Origin: Spirochaetota bacterium
GTDB lineage: Bacteria > Spirochaetota > UBA4802 > UBA5550
Length of the DNA: 64,000 nt
NCBI GenBank assembly: GCA_025457915.1
Contig: JALOTL010000010.1
Location: forward strand, 1-64,000
Direction of reading: 5' to 3'
Below the pieces are notes generated by a model. It saw only the letters and a list, made by a program, of their open reading frames with translations. It was not told the DNA's origin and searched no databases. Numbering within the stretch: the stretch's first letter is position 1; every line of letters starts with the position of its first letter. The position numbers were made by a program, and so were the translations under genes. Below are positions 1-9,432 of the stretch, in pieces.

Positions 1-128
1 ATCCATGTCACTTTTGAAATTATCGGGTTTCTTTTTTCTATATAGGAAAATTCGATAAAAAGCAAAAAGTTTTTCACATGACCCTGCTGTTAAGAGACAT
101 ACTGCTTCTTATATGCATCATTGACCGG

Positions 129-419
129 TCATGTAAAGAAAAAAATTCCAGGCAGAGGCCTGGAAATAGTCCCGTTGAATGTTATGCAATGTCCCCCGTT
201 TTTCGCCGGAGATGGCCGGTGTGCCAGCTCGTGAAGGCGGCCGTCCCGATAATCAATGTATAAGAGTATCGTTCCGAAAATTCCTCCAAGCACCGGTGAT
301 GAGACGCGGATATAGATGATGATGCTGATGTCAAGCTCCGGGTGATTGGTCCCGATGAGGGCCCCAATCATGGCCCCTTCGTTCCCGCTGATCCCGTTGG
401 GCCTCGGACTGGTTTTCAT
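129..419 (-). CDS. Possible small or decayed membrane protein
   Basis: A minus-strand frame carries a hydrophobic, glycine-rich stretch (GAMIGALIGT, then a segment around SIIIYI and LGGIFGTILLYI) with G/C-rich third positions like neighbouring genes, so part of it may be coding. The frame reads straight through the terminator hairpin at 146-165 before it stops, which a normal gene would not do. The true end may therefore have been lost by frameshift. No family is recognised; it may be a remnant or chance. Confidence 0.25.
   Translation of the reverse strand: MKTSPRPNGISGNEGAMIGALIGTNHPELDISIIIYIRVSSPVLGGIFGTILLYIDYRDGRLHELAHRPSPAKNGGHCITFNGTISRPLPGIFFFT
135..165 (-). terminator. Intrinsic terminator, minus strand
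   Basis: An 8-bp perfect stem (TTCCAGGC, 4-nt loop, GCCTGGAA) is followed on the minus strand by a run of eight T-rich bases. It would end transcription coming from the right, meaning the small minus-strand frame next to it. Confidence 0.6.
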
Positions 420-521
420 CGGAGGCTGTCGGCTTATAAAGAGGCTGGTCTTCAAGTCCTGATCTTTACCCGGCGGCATGAAATCATTGACAGGCCGCCG
501 GGTCCGGTATTCATTCAGCCC

Positions 522-1133
522 ATGGCCACGTTTGTAACGCATTTAATCTCGGGGGCGGCCCTCGGCGCGGCCGCCGGCCGCTGGAAGCGCAGGCTGGTCT
601 TCGCGGCGGTCTCCGCTTTTTTATCAGTGCTCCCGGACATCGACGCCGTCGCCTTCAGGCTGGGGATCCCTTACGGCGACCCGATGGGACACAGGGGTTT
701 CGCCCATTCCATTGTTTTCGCGTTGCTGATCGCGGTGGCGGCCGCCCTGGTCATCGACAGGGGATTCGCCGGGTGGAAACGGTTTGCCGCGTCAGCGTCA
801 GTTTTTTTCACGGCCGTGATGATGCACGGCGTGCTGGATGCCATGACTTCAGGCGGCCTGGGCGTGGGCTTCTTTATCCCGTTTTCAATGGAGCGTTATT
901 TCCTTCCCTGGCGCCCCATACCGGTGTCGCCGATCAGTATCAGGGACTTTATTTCCGGCGCGGACGGCGGCGGATTGCTTGATTCGCGCGGCCTGTACAT
1001 ACTCGGGTCCGAGGCCTCAACTGTCATCATTCCCGTGGTGATATTATGCGCAGCAGTATCGGGGCTGCGGTACCTGGCCGCATTTCTTGTACGCAGGAGA
1101 AGAGAGCGGATCCGTGGAAATGTACCGGGCTGA
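522..1133 (+). CDS. Membrane-bound metal-dependent hydrolase (YdjM/DUF457 type)
   Basis: This is a 203-residue integral membrane protein of the YdjM/DUF457 family of predicted metal-dependent hydrolases; the substrate is unknown. The family signature is visible near the N-terminus: LPDIDA, followed by HRGFAHS, with an MMHGVLDAMT stretch further on. These His/Asp residues are the likely metal ligands. Several hydrophobic segments and a basic C-terminal tail (RRRRER) fit an inner-membrane protein. I chose the ATG that begins MATFVTHLISG because homologues start this way. There is no strong ribosome-binding site, so the start is not certain. Confidence 0.75.
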   Translation: MATFVTHLISGAALGAAAGRWKRRLVFAAVSAFLSVLPDIDAVAFRLGIPYGDPMGHRGFAHSIVFALLIAVAAALVIDRGFAGWKRFAASASVFFTAVMMHGVLDAMTSGGLGVGFFIPFSMERYFLPWRPIPVSPISIRDFISGADGGGLLDSRGLYILGSEASTVIIPVVILCAAVSGLRYLAAFLVRRRRERIRGNVPG

Positions 1134-1138
1134 CAGCG

Positions 1139-1453
1139 TCATTTCCCGGGTTTGCGGATGGAGTCGTCGTCCCATTTTTTGTATTCCTTGGGGCAGATAT
1201 CGCTGAATTCCACCGGGAATCCGAACCCGCCGTTGCCGAGCTCGTTTATCATATTTATATCGCATTTGAAGGTTTTTCCTTTTACTTTGTATTTCCCGCC
1301 TTTATGAATTTTTCCGCACTCGACGAAGCAGTCCTTCGCAAATTCCTCCCAGGTCCTTTTGTGTTCCGAAGCTTTTTCCGCCGTGGAAATTCCGCCGCCG
1401 GGATATACCAGCGCGACGGCGATAAATAAGGCCGGAATCGTAATTCTTTTCAT
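1139..1453 (-). CDS. Small secreted hypothetical protein
   Basis: A 104-residue protein with a clear signal peptide (basic start MKR, hydrophobic core, small residues before about residue 25). The mature part is lysine-rich with four cysteines (CFVECGK, KTFKCD, DICPKE), which suggests disulfides in the periplasm. GGGGAGAA lies just upstream of the ATG as ribosome-binding site. No family recognised. It ends six bases from the hydrolase gene on the other strand. Confidence 0.6.
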   Translation of the reverse strand: MKRITIPALFIAVALVYPGGGISTAEKASEHKRTWEEFAKDCFVECGKIHKGGKYKVKGKTFKCDINMINELGNGGFGFPVEFSDICPKEYKKWDDDSIRKPGK

Positions 1454-1505
1454 TTCTTCTCCCCTGTAATATAATTTTTTATGAATCGGGTCCGCCGGAT
1501 AAGCG

Positions 1506-2840
1506 CTACCTGACCCTGAAGACGGTCACCGGTTCCGTCCTTCCCTTTACCGCGACCGGGCCGAGTTTTTCAGGTTCCGTCCCGCCTGTAATATTTTTTC
1601 TTTCCGCGGGCGGTATGCTGTTCCAGGCTTCCCCGGAAACAAGAATCCGGGAGCCGAATTCCTTGTTCAGCTGTTCGATCCGCGACGCGAGGTTGACCGA
1701 GTCGCCTATTATAGTGTATTCCCTCCTCGTCTCCGATCCGACGTTTCCCGCCACCACCGTGCCGCTGTGTATCCCGATTCCGATCTCGGTCGGAGGGATG
1801 GTTTTTGCCGCGGCTTTTTCATCGATTGCTTCCAGTATGCCGATGGACGCCCTTACCGCATCGAGGCTCTCCGTTCCGGTAGGCTCCGGAACGCCGAACA
1901 GGGCCATGAACCCGTCGCCGAGGAACTTGTTGATCAGGCCGCCGTTCAGGTTGATGATGTCCACCATGAATCCGAAAAGGGAGTTCAGATATGATATCAC
2001 TTCCTCCGGGTCCCTGTTCTGGGAAAAAGACGTGAAATTTCTTATGTCAAGGAACATGATGCATACGCTCCTCGTCTCGCCCTTCAGCTCCGGCTTCATG
2101 TCCAGGAGCTTTTCAACCAGGCCCTGCGACACGTACTGTCCGAATATGCCCGTTATGCGGTTCCTTTCCTCCCTTGATTTAAAAAGATTTATCAGCCTCT
2201 TTTTGATCTGGTATGCTATGAACGCGGAGACGGCGCCGGAAAGCAATACGAACACGGCTTTCAATACATGGACCGACGGCTCTATGAGAATGGGATCTGA
2301 ATCCCTGTAAAGGGGACTGAAATATACGTAAAGAGCGATCAGGATGTATTCAACGAATGCGACAAAACCCGTAAACAGGGAGAGCCTGTAATCGAGCCTC
2401 AGGATCGACAGGCTTATTATCAGAAAATAAACAAAAGAGGCCGGTGAATAGAAGGCATACATGGGGCCGTAATAGACGTAAAGGGTAAAAATCAATGAAG
2501 AGGGGAACGATACCTCCAGGAAGGCGTTCATGTATCTGGACGGCTGCGGGAATTTTTTGTTTTTCCTGATGAACAGATCAATGAATCTGCTGAATATGAA
2601 TTCATACAGGAAGAATATGAAAAGTATCCCGCCGAACATGAACACGTCCCGTTTATTGCTGAGCGGCTGGGGCAGCTTTTCCGGAAAGAGCAGGCCTGAT
2701 ATCATGATGAAGCATGAGAAAACAAGGGCCACGAGGGCCAGGAACGAGGCCCTGAGCCTTTCGCTTTTCATTATTTCGATTTCGACCTGCCTTTCGAAAT
2801 CGTCGGAGAACCGGAAAAGATTTTTTAAAAAATTTATCAT
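1506..2840 (-). CDS. Membrane-anchored class III adenylate cyclase
   Basis: A 444-residue protein: about six membrane segments in the first 215 residues, a short linker, then a class III cyclase catalytic domain. Both metal-binding aspartates are present (FLDIRNFT and KFLGDGFMA). The purine-selecting Lys (NKFLGD) and Asp (IIGDSVN) match adenylate rather than guanylate cyclases, and the transition-state Asn/Arg pair is in VNLASRIE. It should therefore make cAMP at the inner membrane; the membrane part is probably the sensor, with no recognisable ligand domain. Its ATG overlaps the stop of the upstream gene (ATGA), so the two are translationally coupled. Confidence 0.9.
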   Translation of the reverse strand: MINFLKNLFRFSDDFERQVEIEIMKSERLRASFLALVALVFSCFIMISGLLFPEKLPQPLSNKRDVFMFGGILFIFFLYEFIFSRFIDLFIRKNKKFPQPSRYMNAFLEVSFPSSLIFTLYVYYGPMYAFYSPASFVYFLIISLSILRLDYRLSLFTGFVAFVEYILIALYVYFSPLYRDSDPILIEPSVHVLKAVFVLLSGAVSAFIAYQIKKRLINLFKSREERNRITGIFGQYVSQGLVEKLLDMKPELKGETRSVCIMFLDIRNFTSFSQNRDPEEVISYLNSLFGFMVDIINLNGGLINKFLGDGFMALFGVPEPTGTESLDAVRASIGILEAIDEKAAAKTIPPTEIGIGIHSGTVVAGNVGSETRREYTIIGDSVNLASRIEQLNKEFGSRILVSGEAWNSIPPAERKNITGGTEPEKLGPVAVKGRTEPVTVFRVR

Positions 2841-3331
2841 GGTTTAAAAATCATCCCTCCGGTCCGGGCCGATTTGTCCTCCATTCTCCGCAGATACCAT
2901 TTCCCGTCGTGTTTTTTAAGAAAAAAATAGTCCCTCCCGGTCCAGGTTTCGGCGGTATTTTTTCCTTCCCTCGTCAGGATGGTTTCCATCGTCGATTTGT
3001 ATTCGGTCTCCGCCTCCGCGGAACCGGCGTCCTTTTTGACGATTTTTATCCTTAGGCCGGATATCGTCCATTTCATCTCGCCGTTTTTTATGAGCATGGC
3101 CCATCCGTCGAGCCTTCCGAGGTCGCCTATGCCGTCTTTCGCCGAGGATTTGATGGATTTGCCGCCGGCTTTTTCAATTTCAGGGTGGAAGTATTTCGGG
3201 ATGATATTCCACTCGCCCCTGGATGCGCTGTCGTAGACCTGCCTTATGAAGTCTTCAATGTCATCTGCAAGCGCGAAGGGAGCTGTCGCCGCGGCGGCGG
3301 CAAGGATAATCACGGTCATTATTTTTTTCAT
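2837..3331 (-). CDS. Secreted SnoaL-like hypothetical protein
   Basis: A 164-residue protein with a signal peptide ending near ALA (residue 22). The mature part starts IEDFIRQVYDSASRGEW and has alternating strands ending in GRDYFFLKKHDGKWYLRRME. This resembles the NTF2/SnoaL-like fold of many small periplasmic proteins, but that is inference. It is the first gene of a two-gene unit whose second gene is the adenylate cyclase, so it could influence that cyclase from the periplasm. Confidence 0.6.
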   Translation of the reverse strand: MKKIMTVIILAAAAATAPFALADDIEDFIRQVYDSASRGEWNIIPKYFHPEIEKAGGKSIKSSAKDGIGDLGRLDGWAMLIKNGEMKWTISGLRIKIVKKDAGSAEAETEYKSTMETILTREGKNTAETWTGRDYFFLKKHDGKWYLRRMEDKSARTGGMIFKP

Positions 3332-3473
3332 TTGCGGGGCTCCGGGTGTTCGTTTTTTTAATGATCATCGGGTTAATCATAAACGCATTCCGGATATTTT
3401 CAATTAATTATTTGGGGTCCCGGTGAAAATATTGAGCAGCCCGGCCTGCGCTGGCGGAAAAGGCCCCCGTGGA

Positions 3474-4178
3474 TCATGCCACCGGCCGGGCCGATGAAAG
3501 GTTGTCCATGAGCAGGAAAAGGAGCTCCCTTGATTTTTCAAACAGCCCGTCATCTTTAAAGAACTCCCGGATGTCCTGTACGAATTCGCCAGGGGCGAGG
3601 TCGTCCGCGCATCCATCGCTTATCATCAGCAGGCCCTCCCTGGAAAACTCCAGGTGGAACTGGAGGCCGACGGTTTTTTCATTGAACACGAATGCCTGGT
3701 TCCCGCATGCCTCGCTCTCCGCGCAGGGGATGGCGCCTTCCGGGACGTCGAAGGTGTCGCCGTGCCAGTGGAACGGAACGAATTTATCCGGGAAGCCCGA
3801 AAAGGCCCGCGTTTTCCCGGCCCCGGAAAGGAGCCTTGTTTCAAACCATCCGATTTCCCTTTCGGGATTTCCCCTGACCCCGGCGCCGAGCGCGCAGGCG
3901 ATGAGCTGCGCCCCGAGGCATATGCCCAGGACCGGTCTTCCCGAAGAAACGGTTTCTTTTATGAATTTTTTTTCATGCGCGAGCCAGGGATATTTTTCCT
4001 CTTCATAAACGTTCATCGGCCCGCCCATGATTACGAGCATATCGAAACCGTCCTTCGGGGGCGCGGCTTCCCCCCTGTGTAAAGCGGTCCTGTTTATGAT
4101 GTTGCCCTTCAGGCCCGCCCATTCCCCGATCAAGCCCTCATTTTCGAATTCCGCGTGAAGAAGCACCTGTATTATCAT
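3474..4178 (-). CDS. Class I glutamine amidotransferase (GATase1)
   Basis: A 234-residue stand-alone class I amidotransferase of the GMP-synthase-like group. The catalytic triad is intact: Cys87 in GICLGAQ, His175 and Glu177 in LQFHLEFS. An oxyanion-type MGGPMNV motif sits at 51-57, and the FHWHGDTFD block is typical of this subfamily. Members hydrolyse glutamine or gamma-glutamyl compounds; the actual substrate cannot be read from sequence. It appears to be a single-gene unit. Confidence 0.85.
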   Translation of the reverse strand: MIIQVLLHAEFENEGLIGEWAGLKGNIINRTALHRGEAAPPKDGFDMLVIMGGPMNVYEEEKYPWLAHEKKFIKETVSSGRPVLGICLGAQLIACALGAGVRGNPEREIGWFETRLLSGAGKTRAFSGFPDKFVPFHWHGDTFDVPEGAIPCAESEACGNQAFVFNEKTVGLQFHLEFSREGLLMISDGCADDLAPGEFVQDIREFFKDDGLFEKSRELLFLLMDNLSSARPVA

Positions 4179-4425
4179 CGCGGTCCCCCTTTTCCCTGGT
4201 TTTTCATTTCATGCCGTCCATCCGGCTCATTTAATAATAGGGCCCGGCATTTATGCAAAACAAATACCGTCTCCGCAGGTAACGCCCGTGTAAAATTGTG
4301 ATCCCGGCCCGGGGACCTGCATGGCATCCAGGAAACAGGATCCCGGTATTTACGGCGCCAATTAATATTGACAAATAATCCGTTTTCATGGATCCTTTAA
4401 AAAAAATCACCATCAGGAGTACGGC

Positions 4426-4833
4426 ATGTTTGATATTAAGAACATACTATATCCCATCAACCTCGATTCAAAGGATTATTCCCTTGTAAAAGATGCGGTC
4501 GAGATCGCGAAGTCCATGAAAAGCTCCATCCATATACTGTACGTCAACGACCCCGGTGCTGGCTTCAATCACCCGACCGACCGTGAGGACGCCATAGCAC
4601 TCATGGTCAGGGAAGCGGTGCCCGCGGATCTGCTGGACTCCGTAAACGTCAGGTATGCCGTTTCAAAAGGCGACCTCGCTAAGGAGGTCTGGGAATACTG
4701 CAAAAAAAACGGCATAGATCTCATAGTAACGGGACACAAGCACAGGAACAGGCTCTATACGGTGCTGTTCGATTCGCCGGACCAGAGCATCATAGACGAG
4801 GTGCGGATCCCGGCGCTGATACTCCCGAAGTAA
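4426..4833 (+). CDS. Universal stress protein, UspA family
   Basis: A 135-residue single-domain Usp protein. The N-terminal strand (IKNILYPINLD) and C-terminal DLIVTGHKHRNRL...DSPDQSIIDE...PALILPK follow the family plan. The ATP-binding G-x2-G-x9-G(S/T) motif is altered (GHKHRNRL in place of G-x2-G), so nucleotide binding is doubtful. A CAGGAG ribosome-binding site is well placed, and a TTGACA box lies about 50 bases upstream. Confidence 0.85.
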   Translation: MFDIKNILYPINLDSKDYSLVKDAVEIAKSMKSSIHILYVNDPGAGFNHPTDREDAIALMVREAVPADLLDSVNVRYAVSKGDLAKEVWEYCKKNGIDLIVTGHKHRNRLYTVLFDSPDQSIIDEVRIPALILPK

Positions 4834-4866
4834 AAAACAGGCGGGACGCTTCAATCCCGCAGTCCC

Positions 4867-5409
4867 ATGCCGGTCAGGCGGTATCAGGAAATGTTTTTTA
4901 AACTCAATTCAATCAGGTCCATATTGTTCTCAGCGGCCCTGGCCTGTCTGACGGCCGCTTCTCCGTGCTCGGATGCCGCGCCGGCCGATCACCTGCTCGG
5001 CGAATACCTCGTTTGCGGCAACAGGTCCGGCGGCGAGGAATTCATCGCGGAGGTCTCATCTTATTACAGCGGCGAATATTCCGCTAAAATCATCGGTACG
5101 GTCAGCCGTGAGCTGAAGGGAGTGAGGTCAATCTGCACCTGGTGCGAATCCGGCGAAAACAACAACAGGCCGGTCATCGGGATGACGGTGCTGAAGTTCA
5201 GGAAGGGCGGGGCCGGTTTTTCCCTCTGCAGGTACATGGATCTTACCGTCGGCAGGTGGGTTTCGGGCAGGATATACTTCATAGACAGGAGACAGTTCGT
5301 CGTGGCGCCTGCGGAAAACCGTCCGCCCGCGGAAATCCTGTCCGGGCTTAAAGAGGCGGCCGCGAAGCTTCCGGCAGACGGCTACAGGTTCATCAGAAGG
5401 GGCAGGTGA
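4867..5409 (+). CDS. Exported hypothetical protein
   Basis: A 180-residue protein with an N-terminal export signal (hydrophobic core around ILFSAALACLTAA, then a likely cleavage near DAAPADH). The mature region has several cysteines and beta-strand-like stretches. No family recognised. It could start at an internal Met ten codons later without losing the signal. Its stop codon overlaps a possible GTG start of the acetyltransferase behind it, so the two are probably cotranscribed. Confidence 0.55.
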   Translation: MPVRRYQEMFFKLNSIRSILFSAALACLTAASPCSDAAPADHLLGEYLVCGNRSGGEEFIAEVSSYYSGEYSAKIIGTVSRELKGVRSICTWCESGENNNRPVIGMTVLKFRKGGAGFSLCRYMDLTVGRWVSGRIYFIDRRQFVVAPAENRPPAEILSGLKEAAAKLPADGYRFIRRGR

Positions 5410-5420
5410 GGTGGAACGGT

Positions 5421-5951
5421 ATGGCAGGGGAACGGATAACCATCGATTGCGGGAAATGCCTGCTAAGGCCCTGGGCCATGGAGGACATCTTCAGCCTGGT
5501 GGAAAACGCGAACAACCGCAGGGTCTCAATGAATTTGAGGGACTGTTTCCCGTACCCGTACGGCATGAATGACGCCAGGTCATGGATAGACCGCGCATCA
5601 AGCGAGGAGCCGATGCTCGAATTCGCCATAGTGGCTGACGGCAGGGCCGCCGGCGGAATAGGGGTCCTTCCCGGGACCGACATCTCCAGGCGCTCCGCCG
5701 AGGTGGGATACTGGCTCGGTGAAAATTTCTGGGGAAGGGGCATTGCCGCGGAGGCGCTGTCGGGCATGGTCGGGTATTCCACCGGGAAGCTCGGCATGGC
5801 CAGGCTTTTCGCCCTTCCCTTCGCGCATAACCTCGCTTCGAGAAGGGTCCTCGAGAAATGCGGTTTCGCCCTCGAGGGCATTTTACGGAAGAGCGCTTTC
5901 AAAGACGGGGCTTATTACGACCAGGCCCTTTATTCATTATTGAGGGATTGA
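5421..5951 (+). CDS. GNAT N-acetyltransferase, RimJ/RimL type
   Basis: About 176 residues of a GNAT acetyltransferase of the RimJ/RimL kind, which moves an acetyl group from acetyl-CoA to an amine, often a protein N-terminus. Visible marks are EVGYWLGENFWGRGIAAEA, the acetyl-CoA binding stretch, and the closing NLASRRVLEKCGFALEGILR. The ATG at 5421 has a GAGGTGG ribosome-binding site. A GTG 15 bases earlier overlaps the previous stop and is the alternative. Confidence 0.85.
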   Translation: MAGERITIDCGKCLLRPWAMEDIFSLVENANNRRVSMNLRDCFPYPYGMNDARSWIDRASSEEPMLEFAIVADGRAAGGIGVLPGTDISRRSAEVGYWLGENFWGRGIAAEALSGMVGYSTGKLGMARLFALPFAHNLASRRVLEKCGFALEGILRKSAFKDGAYYDQALYSLLRD

Positions 5952-6089
5952 CCTTCCGATCATTCTCCAGTCTTTTAAAAAAAAAGATAATATCCGGACC
6001 GGAATTCAATAATAATTGACAGGATTCACGTTATTTAAAATCTGTTAGTAATTTAAGAAAACGGATATCATAAAATCATGGAGAGCCAT

Positions 6090-7901
6090 ATGAACGACAG
6101 CGGCATGACGAAAAACAGGGAGCTGGTAAAGTGGGTGGAGGAAATGGCGGCGATGTGCAGGCCTGACAGGGTGTACTGGTGCGACGGCTCCAGGGATGAA
6201 TACGATTACATCATAAAGATAATGGTGGATTCCGGACTCGCCACGGTTTTAAATAAAGGCAAACGGCAGAATTCATACCTTTTCAGGTCGGACCCCTCGG
6301 ACGTGGCCAGGGTTGAGGACCGCACTTATATAGCATCAAGGAAAAAGGACGAGGCGGGCCCTACGAACAACTGGATCGACCCGGAAGAGCTCAAGAAAAC
6401 CATGAAGGGCCTCTATGACGGCTGCATGCGGGGCCGCACGATGTACGTCATACCCTTCAGCATGGGGCCAGTGGGATCGCATATCGCCCAGATAGGGGTG
6501 GAGCTGACGGATTCGCCGTATGTCGTGGTCAACATGCATATCATGACCAGGGTCGGCAGTAAGGTCCTGGATGTCCTGGGCGAGAACGGGGTCTTCATAC
6601 CGTGCCTGCATTCCGTGGGCAAGCCCCTCGGTCCCGGCGAGACGGACGGCCCGAACTGGCCCTGCGCGCCGATAGAGAAAAAATACATATCGCACTTTCC
6701 CGAGGAAAAGACCATATGGTCATTCGGGTCCGGATACGGCGGCAACGCCCTGCTCGGCAAAAAGTGCTTCGCGCTCAGGATCGCCTCGGTCATGGCCAGG
6801 GAACAGGGCTGGCTGGCCGAGCACATGCTGATCCTCGGGATAACCAGCCCGGAGGGGGAAAAGAAGTACATCGCGGCGGCATTTCCCTCTGCCTGCGGCA
6901 AGACTAACCTCGCGATGCTCATCCCCACAATTCCCGGCTGGAAGGTCGAGTGCGTGGGCGACGACATAGCCTGGATGAAATTCGGCAGCGACGGGAGGCT
7001 TTACGCCATAAACCCGGAGGCGGGCTTTTTCGGGGTGGCCCCGGGCACCTCGATGCAGTCGAACCCCAACGCCATGAAATCGATAGAAAAGAACACCATA
7101 TTCACGAACGTGGGCCTGACGGATAACGGCGATGTGTGGTGGGAAGGGATAGGATACGACCCGCCCGCAGGCAGGATCATCGACTGGACCGGTTCGGACT
7201 GGAGCAAAGACGGCGGAAAGCCGGTCGCGCACCCCAACGCCAGGTTCACGGCCCCGGCCAGCCAATGCCCTGCCATAGACCCTGCATGGGAGAACCCGGA
7301 CGGCGTGCCCATAAGCGCGATCCTGTTCGGAGGCCGCAGGCCGTCTACTATACCCCTCGTGCACCAGTCCTTCAGCTGGAACCACGGCGTCTTCCTCGGT
7401 TCGATCGTCGGCTCCGAGGTGACCGCGGCCGCGATTTCGGCCAACATCGGACAGGTACGGCGCGACCCGTTCGCGATGCTGCCGTTCTGCGGCTACAACA
7501 TGGGGGATTATTTCAGGCACTGGATATCCATGGGTAAAAAATCGGCCACGGACAGGCTGCCGAAGATATTCTACGTGAACTGGTTCAGGAAAAACAGCGC
7601 CGGAAAATGGCTGTGGCCGGGTTACGGCGAAAACAGCCGCGTTCTCAAATGGATTTTCGAAAGGGTGTCCGGGGGAGGAAAGGCGGTTGAGACCGCGATC
7701 GGCTACATGCCGACCGCGGACGCCATAGACCGCTCCGGGCTCGGCGTGAGCGATTCAGACATGGCGGAGCTTCTCGATCTGAACAGGGACGACTGGAAGC
7801 GCGAGGCCGCCGGCATCAGGGATCATTACGCGATTTTCGGGGACCGCATGCCGGACGAGCTGAAGAAGGAGCTGGCGGACCTTGAAAAGCGGCTGGGGTG
7901 A
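6090..7901 (+). CDS. pckG: Phosphoenolpyruvate carboxykinase (GTP)
   Basis: A 603-residue GTP-dependent PEP carboxykinase: oxaloacetate + GTP to PEP + GDP + CO2, the entry to gluconeogenesis from C4 acids. The length is normal for the GTP class. The kinase P-loop (FPSACGKTN, near residue 270), the GDDIAWM metal-site motif and the [11 protein letters not shown] stretch are all intact. I prefer the second ATG because GGAGAG sits 4 bases before it; a start 12 bases earlier is possible. A TTGACA box at 6016 may belong to its promoter. It stands as a single transcription unit, perhaps with the small gene behind it. Confidence 0.95.
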   Translation: MNDSGMTKNRELVKWVEEMAAMCRPDRVYWCDGSRDEYDYIIKIMVDSGLATVLNKGKRQNSYLFRSDPSDVARVEDRTYIASRKKDEAGPTNNWIDPEELKKTMKGLYDGCMRGRTMYVIPFSMGPVGSHIAQIGVELTDSPYVVVNMHIMTRVGSKVLDVLGENGVFIPCLHSVGKPLGPGETDGPNWPCAPIEKKYISHFPEEKTIWSFGSGYGGNALLGKKCFALRIASVMAREQGWLAEHMLILGITSPEGEKKYIAAAFPSACGKTNLAMLIPTIPGWKVECVGDDIAWMKFGSDGRLYAINPEAGFFGVAPGTSMQSNPNAMKSIEKNTIFTNVGLTDNGDVWWEGIGYDPPAGRIIDWTGSDWSKDGGKPVAHPNARFTAPASQCPAIDPAWENPDGVPISAILFGGRRPSTIPLVHQSFSWNHGVFLGSIVGSEVTAAAISANIGQVRRDPFAMLPFCGYNMGDYFRHWISMGKKSATDRLPKIFYVNWFRKNSAGKWLWPGYGENSRVLKWIFERVSGGGKAVETAIGYMPTADAIDRSGLGVSDSDMAELLDLNRDDWKREAAGIRDHYAIFGDRMPDELKKELADLEKRLG

Positions 7902-7948
7902 CGCGGGCGGAACAACGGTAATAATATTATGAATAGGGGGGGCCTGTC

Positions 7949-8239
7949 ATGTTCAAGAACCTGAAACTGCTTGAGGACACTCTCGTGGAGTTCGAGGACC
8001 GGATGGGGGACAGGGTGACTGCCGTCGATGATGTGCTGATCTGGCTGGAAAAATACGTCAGGTCGGTCTTTTCTAGCAGGACGGCGGCGAAGAAGGGGGA
8101 CGAGCTTGCCGTTCCGCTGGACGCGGCCTTCAACATCGCGATACAGCTTTTCGGAATGATCGACATAGGCGCTGACGGCGTCGACGACAGGCTCGCGGAA
8201 GAGCTCACCAAAATCAAGGCCAGGTACCTGGGCAAATAG
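7949..8239 (+). CDS. Small helical hypothetical protein
   Basis: A 96-residue acidic, mostly helical, soluble protein with no signal or membrane segment, preceded by a GGGGGG ribosome-binding stretch. No family recognised. It lies 47 bases behind the PEP carboxykinase gene, so it may be cotranscribed, and it converges on the threonine dehydratase gene. Confidence 0.6.
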   Translation: MFKNLKLLEDTLVEFEDRMGDRVTAVDDVLIWLEKYVRSVFSSRTAAKKGDELAVPLDAAFNIAIQLFGMIDIGADGVDDRLAEELTKIKARYLGK

Positions 8240-8254
8240 GGAGGCTTGGCGCGG

Positions 8255-9241
8255 TCACCGGCGCTCGAGCGCCCATAACAGGTGCTCCCGGTCGAGGTTG
8301 CCGCCCGTCATCATCACGACCACCTTTTTCCCCCTGAGCCTTTCCTTCATCTTGATGGCGCACGATATTCCCGCGGCCCCGGCGCCCTCGGCCAGGTTGT
8401 GGGTGTGCATGAGCGACATCCTCACCCCGTCGATGATTTCATCCTCCGTCACGGTAACGACTTCAGATATCCCTTCCTTTATTATCAGGTAAGGCACCTC
8501 GAACAGGGAGCGCGAGGCCAGCCCGTCCGCGAAGGTGTCGGCGCTGTCGGTTATTATTCGCTCGCCCTTCTGCATCGAAAGGTAAAGGGCCGGCGCCTTC
8601 TCGGCCGATACGCCTATTATCCGGACCTCCGGGTTTATCGCCCTGGCGACCCTTATGAGCGAGGCGCATCCTCCTCCTCCGCCTACGGGAATGATTATCG
8701 CGTCGACGTCCGGGAGATCCTCGAAGATTTCCAGCCCCATCGTTCCAAGGCCGTTGAGAATCTCTGGCTCGTTGCCCTGTTCTATGTAGTAATACCCGAG
8801 CTGGTCGGAAAGCTCTTCCGAGTACTGCTTGGTCTCGTAGAAATCCTTGCCGTGGATTATCAGTTCCGCGCCGAGGCCCCTTATCGCGTTGTTTATTTCA
8901 GGGTTGTTGTGCTCCGGGACGACCACGTTGCAGAACACGCCCACGTTCCTGGCCGCCCATGCGGTCGCGAGGCCGTGGTTGCCCCTCGTCGCCACTATTA
9001 TCCCGCTTTCGCGGATCTCGTCGGATATATGGGACATGAAGTTCACGGTACCCCGGATCTTGAACGAACCGGTAGGGTTGTGGTTTTCGTGCTTTATGAA
9101 GATGTCGCAGCCGCAGATTTCCGAAAGGGAGGTATAGTGTATGAGGTGGGTTTTTTTTAAAATCCGGTAAACCGTGGTCCTCGCCTTGTATATGTTCAGG
9201 AAATTGACCTGCCTGGCAAGCTCCTCGAATTCGTGCTGCAT
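8255..9241 (-). CDS. Threonine/serine dehydratase-type PLP enzyme
   Basis: A 328-residue fold-type II PLP enzyme. Lys61 in NPTGSFKIRG forms the Schiff base, and the glycine loop VGGGGGCAS (about 188-196) holds the cofactor phosphate. Overall it matches threonine ammonia-lyase (threonine to 2-oxobutyrate + ammonia) or the related serine racemase/dehydratase group. There is no C-terminal ACT domain, so it is the short, catabolic-like form with no isoleucine feedback domain. Substrate choice between Thr and Ser cannot be settled here. Confidence 0.88.
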   Translation of the reverse strand: MQHEFEELARQVNFLNIYKARTTVYRILKKTHLIHYTSLSEICGCDIFIKHENHNPTGSFKIRGTVNFMSHISDEIRESGIIVATRGNHGLATAWAARNVGVFCNVVVPEHNNPEINNAIRGLGAELIIHGKDFYETKQYSEELSDQLGYYYIEQGNEPEILNGLGTMGLEIFEDLPDVDAIIIPVGGGGGCASLIRVARAINPEVRIIGVSAEKAPALYLSMQKGERIITDSADTFADGLASRSLFEVPYLIIKEGISEVVTVTEDEIIDGVRMSLMHTHNLAEGAGAAGISCAIKMKERLRGKKVVVMMTGGNLDREHLLWALERR

Positions 9242-9363
9242 GATTTGCCTCCGTGGGTGTTCAGCGTGCGTTTATATTACCCTGTGAATCCCATAAATCA
9301 ACTAAAATTTGGGCCCTGCCGCCGTTTTGGGGGGGCACTGGCAAAATTACCGGAGAAAAATAA

Positions 9364-9391
9364 TTGACCTCCAGTTTCGGATCGCTATTAT
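9364..9391 (+). promoter_or_regulatory. Sigma-70-type promoter
   Basis: TTGACC, 16 bases, TATTAT, ending about 40 bases before the start codon of the lysine-repeat DUF6544 protein. An in-frame TTG inside the -35 box should not be taken as the start. Confidence 0.45.
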
Positions 9392-9432
9392 ATTCAAGCC
9401 CGTTATTATATCAGATTTTGACCGGAGGCCGT

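Larger units (their letters stand above)
1..521. other. Left-edge intergenic stretch
   Basis: This stretch precedes the first well-supported gene. It holds a minus-strand intrinsic terminator near 146-165 and, just upstream of it on the minus strand, a short hydrophobic reading frame that may be a small or decayed membrane protein. Nothing else in it is recognisable. The plus-strand frame runs open from 342 into the hydrolase gene, but its first 60 codons do not look like the family. Confidence 0.5.

Noticed and set aside
4231-4413. 60-codon minus-strand frame before the UspA gene
   Set aside because: No ribosome-binding site, no family; it overlaps the UspA promoter region.
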